Assembly: GCA_036785325.1 (NCBI GenBank)
Contig: JAXIVH010000041.1
Location: 682,001 to 746,000, forward strand
Direction of reading: 5' to 3'
Length of the DNA stretch: 64,000 nucleotides
Source: Urophycis tenuis
Taxonomy: Eukaryota; Chordata; Actinopteri; Gadiformes; Phycidae
Positions 1 to 10,152 of this stretch are shown here, one piece after another (position 1 is the first letter of the stretch; every line of letters starts with the position of its first letter). A program made the position numbers and the translations under genes. Under the pieces are notes generated by a model. It saw only the letters and a program-made list of their open reading frames with translations. It was not told the DNA's origin and ran no database searches.

Positions 1-93
1 GTTCGTTAGAGTTATCTCGATGACCCCCCCCCACCTCATCCAACGACTCGGTAGTTGAATAGGGGATCAAAGGCAGTTGCACTCGCCAATATC
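1..93. repeat. Array-flank direct repeat, left copy
   Basis: This ~93-bp sequence (with a run of nine C) recurs at 2764-2857 with one substitution (GGTAGTTG versus GGTTGTTG) and one extra C in the homopolymer. The two copies stop matching right after CAATATC: this copy continues into unrelated flank and the other continues into the satellite. The window begins inside the repeat, so its left limit is unknown. Confidence 0.95.
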
Positions 94-660
94 TAGTCAT
101 CCGCAGCTCTCTTTTCCCATATTACCAAGAATGAAGTAAAACGAAATGGTTATCTGTCTTGTTGTGATATAACCGCTGATTTGGAGATATAGACTTGTTT
201 TTCCTTTTCCCAAAGGTTTTCTTTGTTCCAAGATGGACGTCAATCTAGTTTGATTGAAGGTACTTCCAATGCATTGGTATATTTACTTATTTGAATAAAG
301 ACGAGTCACAGCTGGAGTGAGACTTTTCTTTTCCATTTCTATTTTAGTATAAACGTGCTATCGAAATATTAGGACACGTCATCAGTAGTGGACCCTGGGA
401 TCATAGGGTGTTTCTGGCCATTGTCACTATACACCCTCACCCAAGGGAGGCCCCCCCGAGAGTGATCAATTCTCAAGGTGTGTCGTTTCCGAAATGGAAT
501 TGGTATTGGGTTTAAGCTTTTTTAGGAGTGATCATTTGTTGAGGTAACGTCGAGGTAAGTAAAGGTAAGTAAAACACTTTTTAGGATACATTGTTTTGGT
601 TATGGAGAGGAGGGGGCACATACTTACCCCCTGGCCAGCACAAACCAGTTGTTAACACCG
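94..660. other. Non-coding array flank, no gene seen
   Basis: No convincing reading frame, RNA gene or terminal inverted repeat is visible. Around 277-330 a short stretch (ATAAAG, then TCACAGCTGGAGTGAG) matches the start of the dispersed repeat found at 2582 and, less well, at 2275. A short duplicated GGTAAGTAAA lies at about 553-572. The rest looks like unique or highly decayed repeat DNA. Confidence 0.6.
277..330. repeat. Fragment of dispersed repeat (copy a)
   Basis: The stretch AATAAAGACGAGTCACAGCT followed by GGAGTGAGACTTTT resembles the 5' parts of the two longer related copies at 2275-2400 and 2582-2710. Only the first ~50 bp are retained here. The shared leading context (TATTTA runs before the element) suggests a genuine repeat boundary. 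Confidence 0.5.
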
Positions 661-1010
661 CTAGGTAGCCCTTGTTTGGCCAATCAGGGCCGGAGCTTGG
701 TTCTTGTCCTCTGTTGGGTCCAGATGAACTAGCAGAAAACTGGGGTCACGAAGGACCGAGGCCAGCCGTGACAAAGCACTGCCTCCACGGTCCCCCAATG
801 CAGCTATCCTCAGCGATGGGTGTCCAGACCTAGGAAAGACCAAGACCAGCCCCGACCAGCGGTGCCTTCCCAGTCGGTCCCAGGGTAGGAAAGGCCAAGG
901 CCAGCCGCGACTAAGCACTGCCTCCCTGGCCCCTCCAGGACCCCATGCCGAACAGCCTGTTAATAACAATTCCTGTGCCCCATACACCGCGCGACTACAG
1001 CGATTGTGTA
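661..1010. repeat. GC-rich segment with degenerate ~35-bp repeats
   Basis: A motif of about 35 bp beginning GRCCAGCC and ending in a CGGTCCC-like tract appears around 760, 843 and 899. The first and third copies share the GCACTGCCTCC core. A 108-codon open frame on the minus strand crosses the region, but its composition (Gly, Arg, Pro and Trp rich, no domain) and the internal repetition argue against a real gene. No splice-bounded exon could be assigned. Confidence 0.5.
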
Positions 1011-1180
1011 GGAAGTTGACCTTAGAGAAGACTCAATGGCTTACTTTCCTCACCCAAAACAACAATTTCTTGGGGTAGTCTATTCTCGCCGTAGGTACTT
1101 CGGTAATGGGTTTTTTTGTGAAAAGTTTTCCGGATGAAATGCATGCTGGGTAATTGTCTTCTTCCTCCAATATGTCAAGT
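1011..1180. other. Non-coding spacer before hexamer array
   Basis: No open frame of interest. The sequence is ordinary AT/GC-mixed DNA running into the first GGTTAAGG units at about 1183. Confidence 0.5.
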
Positions 1181-1182
1181 GT

Positions 1183-2105
1183 AGGTTAAGGTTAGGGTAG
1201 ATTTAGGGGTAGAGTTAGCAGTTAACCTTAACGTTAGGTTTGAAGTAAATGGGAGGGGTTGCGGTTAGGGTTAAGGTTAGGGCTGAGGTTAGGGTTAGGT
1301 ATAAGGTTACGGTTTAGGGTTAAGGTTAGGGTTAAGGTTAGGGTTACGGTTAGGGCTAAGGTTAGGGCTAAGGTTAGAGTAAGGGTTAGGGTTAGCGTTA
1401 CGGTTAGGGTAAGGTTAGGGTTAGAGGTTAGGGGTTAGGGTTAAGATGAGGGCTGAGGTTAGGGTTAAGGTTAGGGCTGAGGTTAGGGTTAGGTTTAAGG
1501 TTAGGGATAAGGTTAGGGTTGGGGTTACGGCTGAGATTGGGGTTAAGGTTAGGGTTGAGGTTAGGGTTAGTGTTATGGATAAGGTTAGGTTAAGTGTTAG
1601 GGCCAAGGTTAGGGTTAAGGTTATGGTTAAGATTAGGGTTAGGGCTAGAATTAGGGTTAGGGCTAAGGTTAGGGTTAGGGTTATGGCTGAGGTTAGGGTT
1701 AAGGTTAGGTTTGAGGTTAGTGTTAAGGTTAGGGCCAAGGTTAGGGTTAGGGTTAAGGTTAGGGTTAGGGCTAAGGTTAGGGTTAGGGTTATGGCTGAGG
1801 CTAGGGTTAGGGCTAAAGTTAGGGCAAAGGTTAGAGTTAGGGTTAGCGTTAGAGTTAGGGTAGGGTTAGTGTTGGAGGTTAGGGTAGGCTTAGGGTTAGA
1901 GTTAGAGTAGGGGTTAGGGTTAGAGTTAGAGTAGGGGTTAGGGTTAGTGTTAAGGCTAAGGTTAGGGGTTGAGGTTAGTGTTAAGATTAGGGCCAAGGTA
2001 AGGGTTAGTGTTAGGGTTGAGTTAGGGTTAGGGCTAAGGTTAGGCCTATGGTTAGGGTTGGGGTTGAGGTTATCCCTAGGGTTAGAGTTAGAGCTAGAGA
2101 TTGAG
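1183..2105 (+). repeat. Degenerate telomere-like hexamer array
   Basis: About 0.92 kb consists almost wholly of hexamers of the GTTAGG family, with frequent GTTAAG, GCTGAG, GCTAAG and GTTATG variants, in one phase with occasional slips. The G-rich strand is the plus strand. Pure (TTAGGG)n runs longer than two or three units are rare, so this is an old or minisatellite-like interstitial array rather than a functional telomere. Open frames on both strands here (for example a 242-codon Leu-Thr repeat on the minus strand) are products of the hexamer period. Confidence 0.93.
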
Positions 2106-2274
2106 GAAGGTAGAGTCAAGGTGAGACAGTCTGTACGGACTGAACTCACCCCCGCCGGATCGGGCTAGTACACTCTATCTCCCCCAACTCCCTCATTTCC
2201 ATGAGGGAAGACAGGGGAGAAGAGATGGGAGGAGTATATATATTTAATATATATTTTTTTAGTAAATAAATACA
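2106..2274. other. Spacer with AT-rich tract
   Basis: Short non-coding spacer after the hexamer array, containing an AT-only stretch of TATATA and TTAATATATATT units around 2236-2262. No gene is visible. Confidence 0.5.
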
Positions 2275-2400
2275 TCGAGAGACTCACCGCTGGAGTGGGT
2301 TTTAATCTTTGTATTCAAGGTTGTTCCTCCTCTTTTGATTCCTCGCTGGTGGTGCGTCGTCTCCACCTAGTGGTCGTTTTGTGAAGAAGAGTTATAGAAA
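2275..2400. repeat. Dispersed repeat (copy b)
   Basis: About 125 bp diverged from the copy at 2582-2710. Shared blocks are CTGGAGTG, TTTTGATTC, GGTGGT and CCTAGTGGTCGTTTTGTGAA. The copy is followed by a GAAATA pentamer-like run. The CYCCAYCTAGTGG ending is reminiscent of the 3' ends of interspersed elements, but I cannot name the family. Confidence 0.65.
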
Positions 2401-2581
2401 TAGAAATAGAAATACTCTATTGTTCCCAGGTTGGGAAATTGCATTAATAGGTAAGTAATAATAATAATAATAGGTAATTGCAATAGTTGGTAAGGTAATC
2501 TATATTTCATTTATTTATTTATATTTGTATATTTATTTAGTCTATTTATTTATTCATTTTTGTTTATTTATTTATTTAGAT
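2393..2581. repeat. AT-rich simple repeats
   Basis: Contains (AGAAAT)n near 2393-2412, (TAA)n near 2457-2473, and a (TTTA)n-like tract from about 2505 to 2579. Non-coding spacer between the two copies of the dispersed repeat. Confidence 0.85.
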
Positions 2582-2710
2582 AAAGAGGATCACAGCTGGA
2601 GTGAGTTTTTAGTCTTTGTGTTAAAGGCTGGTTGCCTTCTTTTGATTCTTCAGTGGTGGTCCATCGCCTCCATCTAGTGGTCGTTTTGTGAATAACAGTT
2701 GGTAAGGTAA
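2582..2710. repeat. Dispersed repeat (copy c)
   Basis: Second long copy of the element at 2275-2400, offset about 307 bp. It starts AAAGAGGATCACAGCTGGAG and ends CATCTAGTGGTCGTTTTGTG. The two copies plus the AT-rich tract between them may represent an old tandem duplication of one insertion. Confidence 0.65.
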
Positions 2711-2763
2711 TATAAATGGGTTGTGTAGAGAGCCCGTTCTTTCGATGGCCCTGGCTCGGTTAG

Positions 2764-2857
2764 GTTCGTTAGAGTTATCTCGATGACCCCCCCCCCACCT
2801 CATCCAACGACTCGGTTGTTGAATAGGGGATCAAAGGCAGTTGCACTCGCCAATATC
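2764..2857. repeat. Array-flank direct repeat, right copy
   Basis: Second copy of the sequence at 1-93, with ten C instead of nine. It ends at CAATATC and is joined directly to AAGCTT, the start of the first satellite monomer. This is the array's left junction. The junction falls on a HindIII recognition sequence, so an in-vitro ligation artefact should be excluded before it is interpreted. Confidence 0.95.
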
Positions 2858-3408
2858 AAGCTTAGATTTCCCCGCTTATAATGAGCCCACCCCCAAGCAA
2901 TTTGGTTGCTCAGAGACAAAACTGTGTCAGGTTGACTGAAGTCTACCCAGCAGCTAAAAACATACCTTCAACGTTTCAATTAACATCAATCTTTCCTTAC
3001 AGATCACAAATTAATTAGCTTAGTATTTCAACGACCAATGAGTCAATATAGTCTTGCCATACGCCGTTGGAAAGCTTAGATTTCCCCGCTTAAAATGAGC
3101 CCATCCGCGAGCAGTCTGCTTGCTCACAGACAAAACTGCGTCAGGTTGACTGAAGTCTACCCAGCAGCTAAAAACATACCTTCAACGTTTCAATTAAGAT
3201 CAATCTTTCAATAAAGAACAGAAATTAATTAGCTTAGTATTTCAACGACCTATGACTCAATATAGTCTTGCCATACGCCGTTGGGAACCTTAGATTTCCC
3301 CGCTTAAAATGAGCCCATCCCCGAGCAATTTGGTTGCTCACAGACAAAACTGCGTCAGGTTGACTGAAGTCTACCCAGCAGCTAAAAACATACCTTCAAC
3401 TTTTCAAT
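2858..3408 (+). repeat. 214-bp satellite, first block (edge monomers)
   Basis: About 2.6 monomers open the array. The period is 214 bp (AAGCTT at 2858 and 3072). The third monomer starts GAACCTT rather than GAAAGCTT, the class always found just before an insert, and runs into insert copy 1 after TTTTCAAT. These edge monomers carry private changes such as CCACCCCCAAGC. Confidence 0.97.
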
Positions 3409-3593
3409 GCACGCGTTTTTTTTGTAACACGTGTAGCTATGATAAAGGACACATGTTTTGGCCTGTTTTATTATTCATAGTTGGCTTAACAGTAATAGAA
3501 TATTATTATATGCTATAAGTGACCAGACGTCCGAGATCAAAACTGGGAGCATAATCCCCGAGAAGGGGGAAAAAAAGGGTCAGCTATGTTTAA

Positions 3594-3659
3594 GTATATA
3601 TATATATGTGTGTGTATATATAAGTGTGTGTGTGTGTGTGTGTATATATGCGCCTGCGC

Positions 3660-3714
<55 letters not shown>
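3594..3714. repeat. (TA)n/(TG)n microsatellite of insert copy 1
   Basis: A TATATA run passes into (TG)n, then TATATG, CGCC and a long pure (TG)n of more than 25 units. The equivalent tract is present in every insert copy. Its length and interruptions differ and explain nearly all length variation among inserts (957-996 bp). On the minus strand it lies in the intron-like flank just after the splice donor. Confidence 0.97.
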
Positions 3715-3716
<2 letters not shown>

Positions 3717-3726
3717 AATCACTTAC

Positions 3727-4230
3727 TTGGAACGGCATGATCCCATATCGCTGTGAAGGGATGGCGTTAACCAGGTGGGTGTGCAACCCCTCGAGAGAGT
3801 TGCTGCCTCGCCGGCACTTGTACTTGTTCAGCCGGATGCAGTTCTTCACAACCACCTTCACAGAGACATACAGCTGTATGCCAGGGGGGTCATGTAACAC
3901 ACAACCTATTGCAAGGTCCTCATTTATGCTGGTGTCATTTTGAAATGTTACCATATACAAGTTTGAATGGTTTTGACACACGATGACTGCAGAGACAGCT
4001 GCAGGATGGCCCACGAAGCAGGACGGAGGGGGCCTGTGGCTTTGCGGGGAGGACCAGCGGTATGGGTGCTGCCGACACAGGGGGCGGGCGGGCCACAGGC
4101 TGATGCAGCAGGAGGCCTCGGCTGGAGGCGGGTGGGCGCAGGAGGCTTCGGCCGGGTGGAGGACGACAACGCAGTGGGCTGAACGGGCCGGTTGGTGGGA
4201 GTCACAGGCTCTGGCTCATCAACAAATAAC
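3727..4230 (-). pseudogene. Captured exon fragment, copy 1
   Basis: On the minus strand a 504-bp segment is bounded by TATTTCCAG before 4230 and GTAAGT after 3727, matching acceptor and donor consensus. From the acceptor one frame is open for about 93 codons (Pro/Thr-rich, with a PVTPTNRPVQP-type linker) and stops at 3948-3950. A second frame, open from near 4215 to the donor, carries in its C-terminal part DPPGIQLY and KYKCRRGSNSLEGLHTHL. I recognise these motifs only as features of a multi-copy predicted protein family of fish genomes, of unknown or transposon-related function. The two frames imply at least one old frameshift. This is the only copy with CGA (Arg, 3808-3810) where the others have TGA, so its second frame stays open through the donor. 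It has no start codon, promoter or neighbouring exon and is therefore a fragment. Family assignment is tentative. Confidence 0.7.
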
Positions 4231-4404
4231 CTGGAAATATAAAATACACACGTGATCAGTATTGATATTGATATCTTTTATAAGAACACTGTTCATACCG
4301 TTTACACTTTTTATACAACTGTTTATACAATGTCCATACTGTTTATTTATTAATGTTTATCACTGAAAAATAAAGGTGACTTGGTATGACTTGTGTGCTA
4401 TTTT

Positions 4405-5042
4405 CTTTCCACAGCCAACAGAACACACATGAATCAGCTTATTATTTCGACGACCCATGGGCAAATATAGTCATGCCATACGTCGTTGGAAAGCTTAGAT
4501 TTCCCCGTTTAAAATGAGCCAATCTCCGAGCAATTTGGTTGCTCACAGACAAATCTGCGTCAGGTTGACTGAAGTCTACACAGCAGCTAAAGACATACCT
4601 TCAACGTTTCAATTAACATCAATCTTTCCTTACAGAACAAAAATGAATTAGCTTAGTATTTCAACGACCCTTTAGTGAATATAGTCTTGCCATACGCCGT
4701 TGGAAAGCTTAGATTTCCCCGCTTAAAATGAGCCCATCCGCGAGCAGTCTGGTTGATCACAGACAAAACTGCGTCAGGTTGACTGAAGTCTACCCAGCAG
4801 CTAAAAACATACCTTCAACGTTTCAATTAAGATCAATCTTTCAATAAAGAACAGAAATTAATTAGCTTAGTATTTCAACGACCCATGACTCAATATAGTC
4901 TTGCCATACGCCGTTGGGAACCTTAGATTTCCCCGCTTAAAATGAGCCCATCCGCGAGCAATTTGGTTGCTCACAGACTAAACTGCGTCAGGTTGAATGA
5001 AGTCTACCCAGCAGCTAAAAACATACCTTCAACTTTTCAATT
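4405..5042 (+). repeat. 214-bp satellite block (3 monomers)
   Basis: Net length is 3 x 214 - 4 bp. The first monomer is the post-insert class, marked by ATACGTCGTTGG, CCCCGTTTAAAA, ATCTCCGAGC, ACAAATCTGC and CTACACAGCAGCTAAAGACA. The last is the GAACCTT pre-insert class. Confidence 0.97.
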
Positions 5043-5284
5043 CACGCGTTTTTTTTGTAATACGTGTAGCTATGATAAAGGACACATGTTTTGGCCTGTT
5101 TTATTATTCATAGTTGGCTTAACAGTAATAGAATATTATTATATGCTATAAGTGACCAGACGTCCGAGATCAAAACTGGGAGCATAATCCCCGAGAAGGG
5201 GGAAAAAAAGGGTCAGCTATGTTTAAGTATATATATATATGTGTGTGTATATATAAGTGTGTGTGTGTGTGTATATATGCGCGC

Positions 5285-5315
<31 letters not shown>

Positions 5316-6003
5316 AATCACTTACTTGGAACGGCATGATCCCACATCGCTGTGAAGGGATGGCGTTAACCAGGTGGGCGTGCAACCCCTCGAGAGAGTT
5401 GCTGCCTCACCGGCACTTGTACTTGTTCAGCCGGATGCAGTTCTTCACAACCACCTTCACAGAGACATACAGCTGTATGCCAGGGGGGTCATGTAACACA
5501 CAACCTATTGCAAGGTCCTCATTTATGCTGGTGTCATTTTGAAATGTTACCATATACAAGTTTGAATGGTTTTGACACACGATGACTGCAGAGACAGCTG
5601 CAGGATGGCCCACGAAGCAGGACGGAGGGGGCCTGTGGCTGTGCGGGGAGGACCAGTGGTATGGGTGCTGCCGACACAGGGGGCGGGCGGGCCACAGGCT
5701 GACGCAGCAGGAGGCCTCGGCTGGAGGCGGGTGGGCGCAGGAGGCTTCGGCCGGGTGGAGGACGACAACGCAGTGGGCTGAACGGGCCGGTTGGTGGGAG
5801 TCACAGGCTCTGGCTCATCAACAAATAACCTGGAAATATAAAATACACACGTGATCAGTATTGATATTGATATCTTTTATAAGAACACTGTTCATACCGT
5901 TTACACTTTTTATACAACTGTTTATACAATGTCCATACTGTTTATTTATTGATGTTTATCACTGAAAAATAAAGGTGACTTGGTATGACTTGTGTGCTAT
6001 TTT
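5043..6003 (+). repeat. Satellite insert copy 2
   Basis: 961 bp. It shares with copy 1 the microsatellite interruption ATATATAAGTGTG, absent from copies 3-14, so copies 1 and 2 form an edge subgroup. The GTGGTATGGG variant (5655 region) is private to it. Confidence 0.95.
5326..5829 (-). pseudogene. Captured exon fragment, copy 2
   Basis: Same 504-bp minus-strand exon with intact acceptor and GTAAGT donor. TGA at 5407-5409 replaces the CGA of copy 1 and truncates the second frame right after KYKCR. The frameshift relationship between the two open frames is unchanged. Confidence 0.7.
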
Positions 6004-6728
6004 CTTTCCACAGCCAACAGAACACACATGAATCAGCTTATTATTTCGACGACCGATGGGCAAATATAGTCATGCCATACGTCGTTGGAAAGCTTAGATT
6101 TCCCCGTTTAAAATGAGCCAATCTCCGAGCAATTTGGTTGCTCACAGACAAATCTGCGTCAGGTTGACTGAAGTCTACACAGCAGCTAAAGACATACCTT
6201 CAACGTTTCAATTAACATCAATCTTTCCTTACAGAACACAAATGAATTAGCTTAGTATTTCAACGACCCTTTAGTGAATATAGTCTTGCCATACGCCGTT
6301 GGAAAGCTTAGATTTCCCCGCTTAAAATGAGCCCATCCGCGAGCAGTCTGGTTGATCACAGACTAAACTGCGTCAGGTTGACTGAAGTCTACCCAGCAGC
6401 TAAAAACATAACTTCAACGTTTCAATTAACATCAATCTTTCCTTACAGAACACAAATTAATTAGCTTAGTATTTCAACGACCCTTTGGTGAATATAGTCT
6501 TGCCATACGCCGTTGGAAAGCTTAGATTTCCCCGCTTATAATGAGCCCATCCCCGAGCAAATTGGTTGCTCACAGAGAAAACTGTGTCAGGTTGAGTGAA
6601 GTCTACCCAGCAGCTAAAAACATACCTTCAACGTTTCAATTAACATCAATCTTTCCTTACAGAACACAAATTAATTAGCTTAGTATTTCAACGACCCATG
6701 AGTCAATATAGTCTTGCCATACGCCGTT

Positions 6729-8440
6729 GGAAAGCTTAGATTTCCCCGCTTAAAATGAGCCCATCCGCGAGCAGTCTGGTTGATCACAGACTAAACTGCC
6801 TCAGGTTGAATGAAGTCTACCCAGCAGCTAAAAACATACCTTTAACGTTTCAATTAACATCAATCTTTCCTTACAGAACACAAATTAATTAGCTTTGTAT
6901 TTCAACGGCCCTTTGGTGAATATAGTCTTGCCATACGCCGTTGGAAAGCTTAGATTTCCCCGCTTATAATGAGCCCATCCCCGAGCAATTTGGTTGCTCA
7001 CAGACAAATCTGCGTCAGGTTGACTGAAGTCTACACAGCAGCTAAAGACATACCTTCAACGTTTCAATTAACATCAATCTTTCCTTACAGAACACAAATT
7101 AATTAGCTTAGTATTTAAACGACCCATGAGTCAATATAGTCTTGCCATACGCCGTTGGAAAGCTTAGATTTCCCCGCTTAAAATGAGCCCATCCCCGAGC
7201 AGTCTGGTTGATCACAGACTAAACTGCGTCAGGTTGACTGAAGTCTACCCAGCAGCTAAAAACATACCTTCAACGTTTCAATTAACATCAATCTTTCCTT
7301 ACAGAACACAAATTAATTAGCTTAGTATTTCAACGGCCCTTTGGTGAATATAGTCTTACCATACGCCGTTGAAAAGCTTAGATTTCCCTGCTTAAAATGA
7401 GCCCATCCGCCAGCAGTCTGCTTGATCACAGACTAAACTGCGTCAGGTTGACTGAAGTCTACCCAGCAGCTAAAAACATACCTTCAACGTTTCAATTAAC
7501 ATCAATCTTTCCTTACAGAACACTAATTAATTAGCTTAGTATTTCAACGACCCATGAGTCAATATAGTCTTGCCATACGCCGTTGGAAAGCTTAGATTTC
7601 CCCGCTTAAAATGAGCCCATCCGCGAGCAATTTGGTTGCTCACAGACAAAACTGTGTCAGGTTGAGTGAAGTCTACCCAGCAGCTAAAAACATACCTTCA
7701 ACGTTTCAATTAACATCAATCTTTCCTTACAGAACACTAATTAATTAGCTTAGTATTTCAACGACCCATGAGTCAATATAGTCTTGCCATACGCCGTTGG
7801 AAAGCTTAGATTTCCCCGCTTAAAATGAGCCCATCCGCGAGCAGTCTGGTTGATCACAGACTAAACTGGGTCAGGTTGACTGAAGTCTACCCAGCAGCTA
7901 AAAACATACCTTCAACGTTTCAATTAACATCAATCTTTCCTTACAGAACACAAATTAATTAGCTTAGTATTTCAACGACCCATGAGTCGATATAGTCTTG
8001 CCATACGCCGTTGGAAAGCTTAGATTTCCCCGCTTAAAATGAGCCCATCCGCGAGCAGTCTGGTTGATCACAGACTAAACTGCGTCAGGTTGACTGAAGT
8101 CTACCCAGCAGCTAAAAACATACCTTCAACGTTTCAATTAACATCAATCTTTCCTTACAGAACACAAATTAATTAGCTTAGTATTTCAACGATCCTTTGG
8201 TGAATATAGTCTTGCCATACGCCGTTGGAAAGCTTAGATTTCCCCGCTTATAATGAGCCCATCCCCGAGCAATTTGGTTGCTCACAGACTAAACTGCGTC
8301 AGGTTGACTGAAGTCTACCCAGCAGCTAAAAACATACCTTCAACGTTTCAATTAACATCAATTTTTCCTTACAGAACACAAATTAATTAGCTTAGTATTT
8401 CAACGACCCATGAGTCAATATAGTCTTGCCATACGCCGTT
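6729..8440 (+). repeat. 8-monomer higher-order repeat unit, copy 1
   Basis: 1712 bp, followed immediately by a near-identical copy. Diagnostic variants recur at +1712: AGCTTTGTAT (6891/8603), the ACAAATCTG monomer (7005/8717 region) and CATCCGCCAGCAGTCTGCTT (7407/9119 region). Few substitutions separate the copies, for example GATCCTTT at 8191 versus GACCCTTT at +1712. Confidence 0.85.
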
Positions 8441-10152
8441 GGAAAGCTTAGATTTCCCCGCTTAAAATGAGCCCATCCGCGAGCAGTCTGGTTGATCACA
8501 GACTAAACTGCGTCAGGTTGAATGAAGTCTACCCAGCAGCTAAAAACATACCTTTAACGTTTCAATTAACATCAATCTTTCCTTACAGAACACAAATTAA
8601 TTAGCTTTGTATTTCAACGGCCCTTTGGTGAATATAGTCTTGCCATACGCCGTTGGAAAGCTTAGATTTCCCCGCTTATAATGAGCCCATCCCCGAGCAA
8701 TTTGGTTGCTCACAGACAAATCTGCGTCAGGTTGACTGAAGTCTACACAGCAGCTAAAGACATACCTTCAACGTTTCAATTAACATCAATCTTTCCTTAC
8801 AGAACACAAATTAATTAGCTTAGTATTTAAACGACCCATGAGTCAATATAGTCTTGCCATACGCCGTTGGAAAGCTTAGATTTCCCCGCTTAAAATGAGC
8901 CCATCCCCGAGCAGTCTGGTTGATCACAGACTAAACTGCGTCAGGTTGACTGAAGTCTACCCAGCAGCTAAAAACATACCTTCAACGTTTCAATTAACAT
9001 CAATCTTTCCTTACAGAACACAAATTAATTAGCTTAGTATTTCAACGGCCCTTTGGTGAATATAGTCTTACCATACGCCGTTGAAAAGCTTAGATTTCCC
9101 TGCTTAAAATGAGCCCATCCGCCAGCAGTCTGCTTGATCACAGACTAAACTGCGTCAGGTTGACTGAAGTCTACCCAGCAGCTAAAAACATACCTTCAAC
9201 GTTTCAATTAACATCAATCTTTCCTTACAGAACACTAATTAATTAGCTTAGTATTTCAACGACCCATGAGTCAATATAGTCTTGCCATACGCCGTTGGAA
9301 AGCTTAGATTTCCCCGCTTAAAATGAGCCCATCCGCGAGCAATTTGGTTGCTCACAGACAAAACTGTGTCAGGTTGAGTGAAGTCTACCCAGCAGCTAAA
9401 AACATACCTTCAACGTTTCAATTAACATCAATCTTTCCTTACAGAACACTAATTAATTAGCTTAGTATTTCAACGACCCATGAGTCAATATAGTCTTGCC
9501 ATATGCCGTTGGAAAGCTTAGATTTCCCCGCTTAAAATGAGCCCATCCGCGAGCAGTCTGGTTGATCACAGACTAAACTGGGTCAGGTTGACTGAAGTCT
9601 ACCCAGCAGCTAAAAACATACCTTCAACGTTTCAATTAACATCAATCTTTCCTTACAGAACACAAATTAATTAGCTTAGTATTTCAACGACCCATGAGTC
9701 GATATAGTCTTGCCATACGCCGTTGGAAAGCTTAGATTTCCCCGCTTAAAATGAGCCCATCCGCGAGCAGTCTGGTTGATCACAGACTAAACTGCGTCAG
9801 GTTGACTGAAGTCTACCCAGCAGCTAAAAACATACCTTCAACGTTTCAATTAACATCAATCTTTCCTTACAGAACACAAATTAATTAGCTTAGTATTTCA
9901 ACGACCCTTTGGTGAATATAGTCTTGCCATACGCCGTTGGAAAGCTTAGATTTCCCCGCTTATAATGAGCCCATCCCCGAGCAATTTGGTTGCTCACAGA
10001 CTAAACTGCGTCAGGTTGACTGAAGTCTACCCAGCAGCTAAAAACATACCTTCAACGTTTCAATTAACATCAATCTTTCCTTACAGAACACAAATTAATT
10101 AGCTTAGTATTTCAACGACCCATGAGTCAATATAGTCTTGCCATACGCCGTT
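8441..10152 (+). repeat. 8-monomer higher-order repeat unit, copy 2
   Basis: Tandem copy of 6729-8440. Private change: CATATGCCG near 9501. A partial continuation of the same pattern follows from 10153 but loses register of monomer types, which indicates unequal exchange within the block. Confidence 0.85.

Larger units (their letters stand above)
3409..4404 (+). repeat. Satellite insert copy 1 (longest, edge copy)
   Basis: A 996-bp non-satellite block replaces about nine bases (AACATCAAT) between the TTTCAATT and CTTTCC parts of a monomer. In plus order it holds an AT-rich leader, TATATA/TG microsatellites (3594-3714, the longest TG tract of any copy), an antisense exon fragment (3727-4230), and an AT-rich tail with a ~20-bp degenerate repeat of ACTGTTTATAC type (about 4287-4350). 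This copy differs from all others at several sites (CATATCGC, GTGGGTGTGC, GCTTTGCGGG, GCTGATGCAG, CCTCGCCGG). Confidence 0.95.

Noticed and set aside
661..987. 108-codon minus-strand frame
   Set aside because: No domain, GC-rich composition, internal degenerate repeats, no supporting splice or start context.
1183..2105. A functional telomere
   Set aside because: It is too degenerate, and DNA continues for more than 60 kb on the side where the chromosome end should be.
1421..2149. 242-codon minus-strand frame of Leu-Thr repeats and several plus-strand Arg-Val frames
   Set aside because: They are translations of the hexamer array, whose period is a multiple of three, so frames stay open without coding constraint.
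3727..4230. Exon fragment as a processed (retro)pseudogene
   Set aside because: It retains intron-like flanks and both splice sites and has no poly(A) tail at its end, so it was copied as DNA.
3409..4404. Insert as a Helitron or TIR transposon
   Set aside because: No inverted termini, no target duplication, no TC...CTRR with hairpin seen. All copies share one site and orientation, which indicates amplification within the array rather than repeated transposition.
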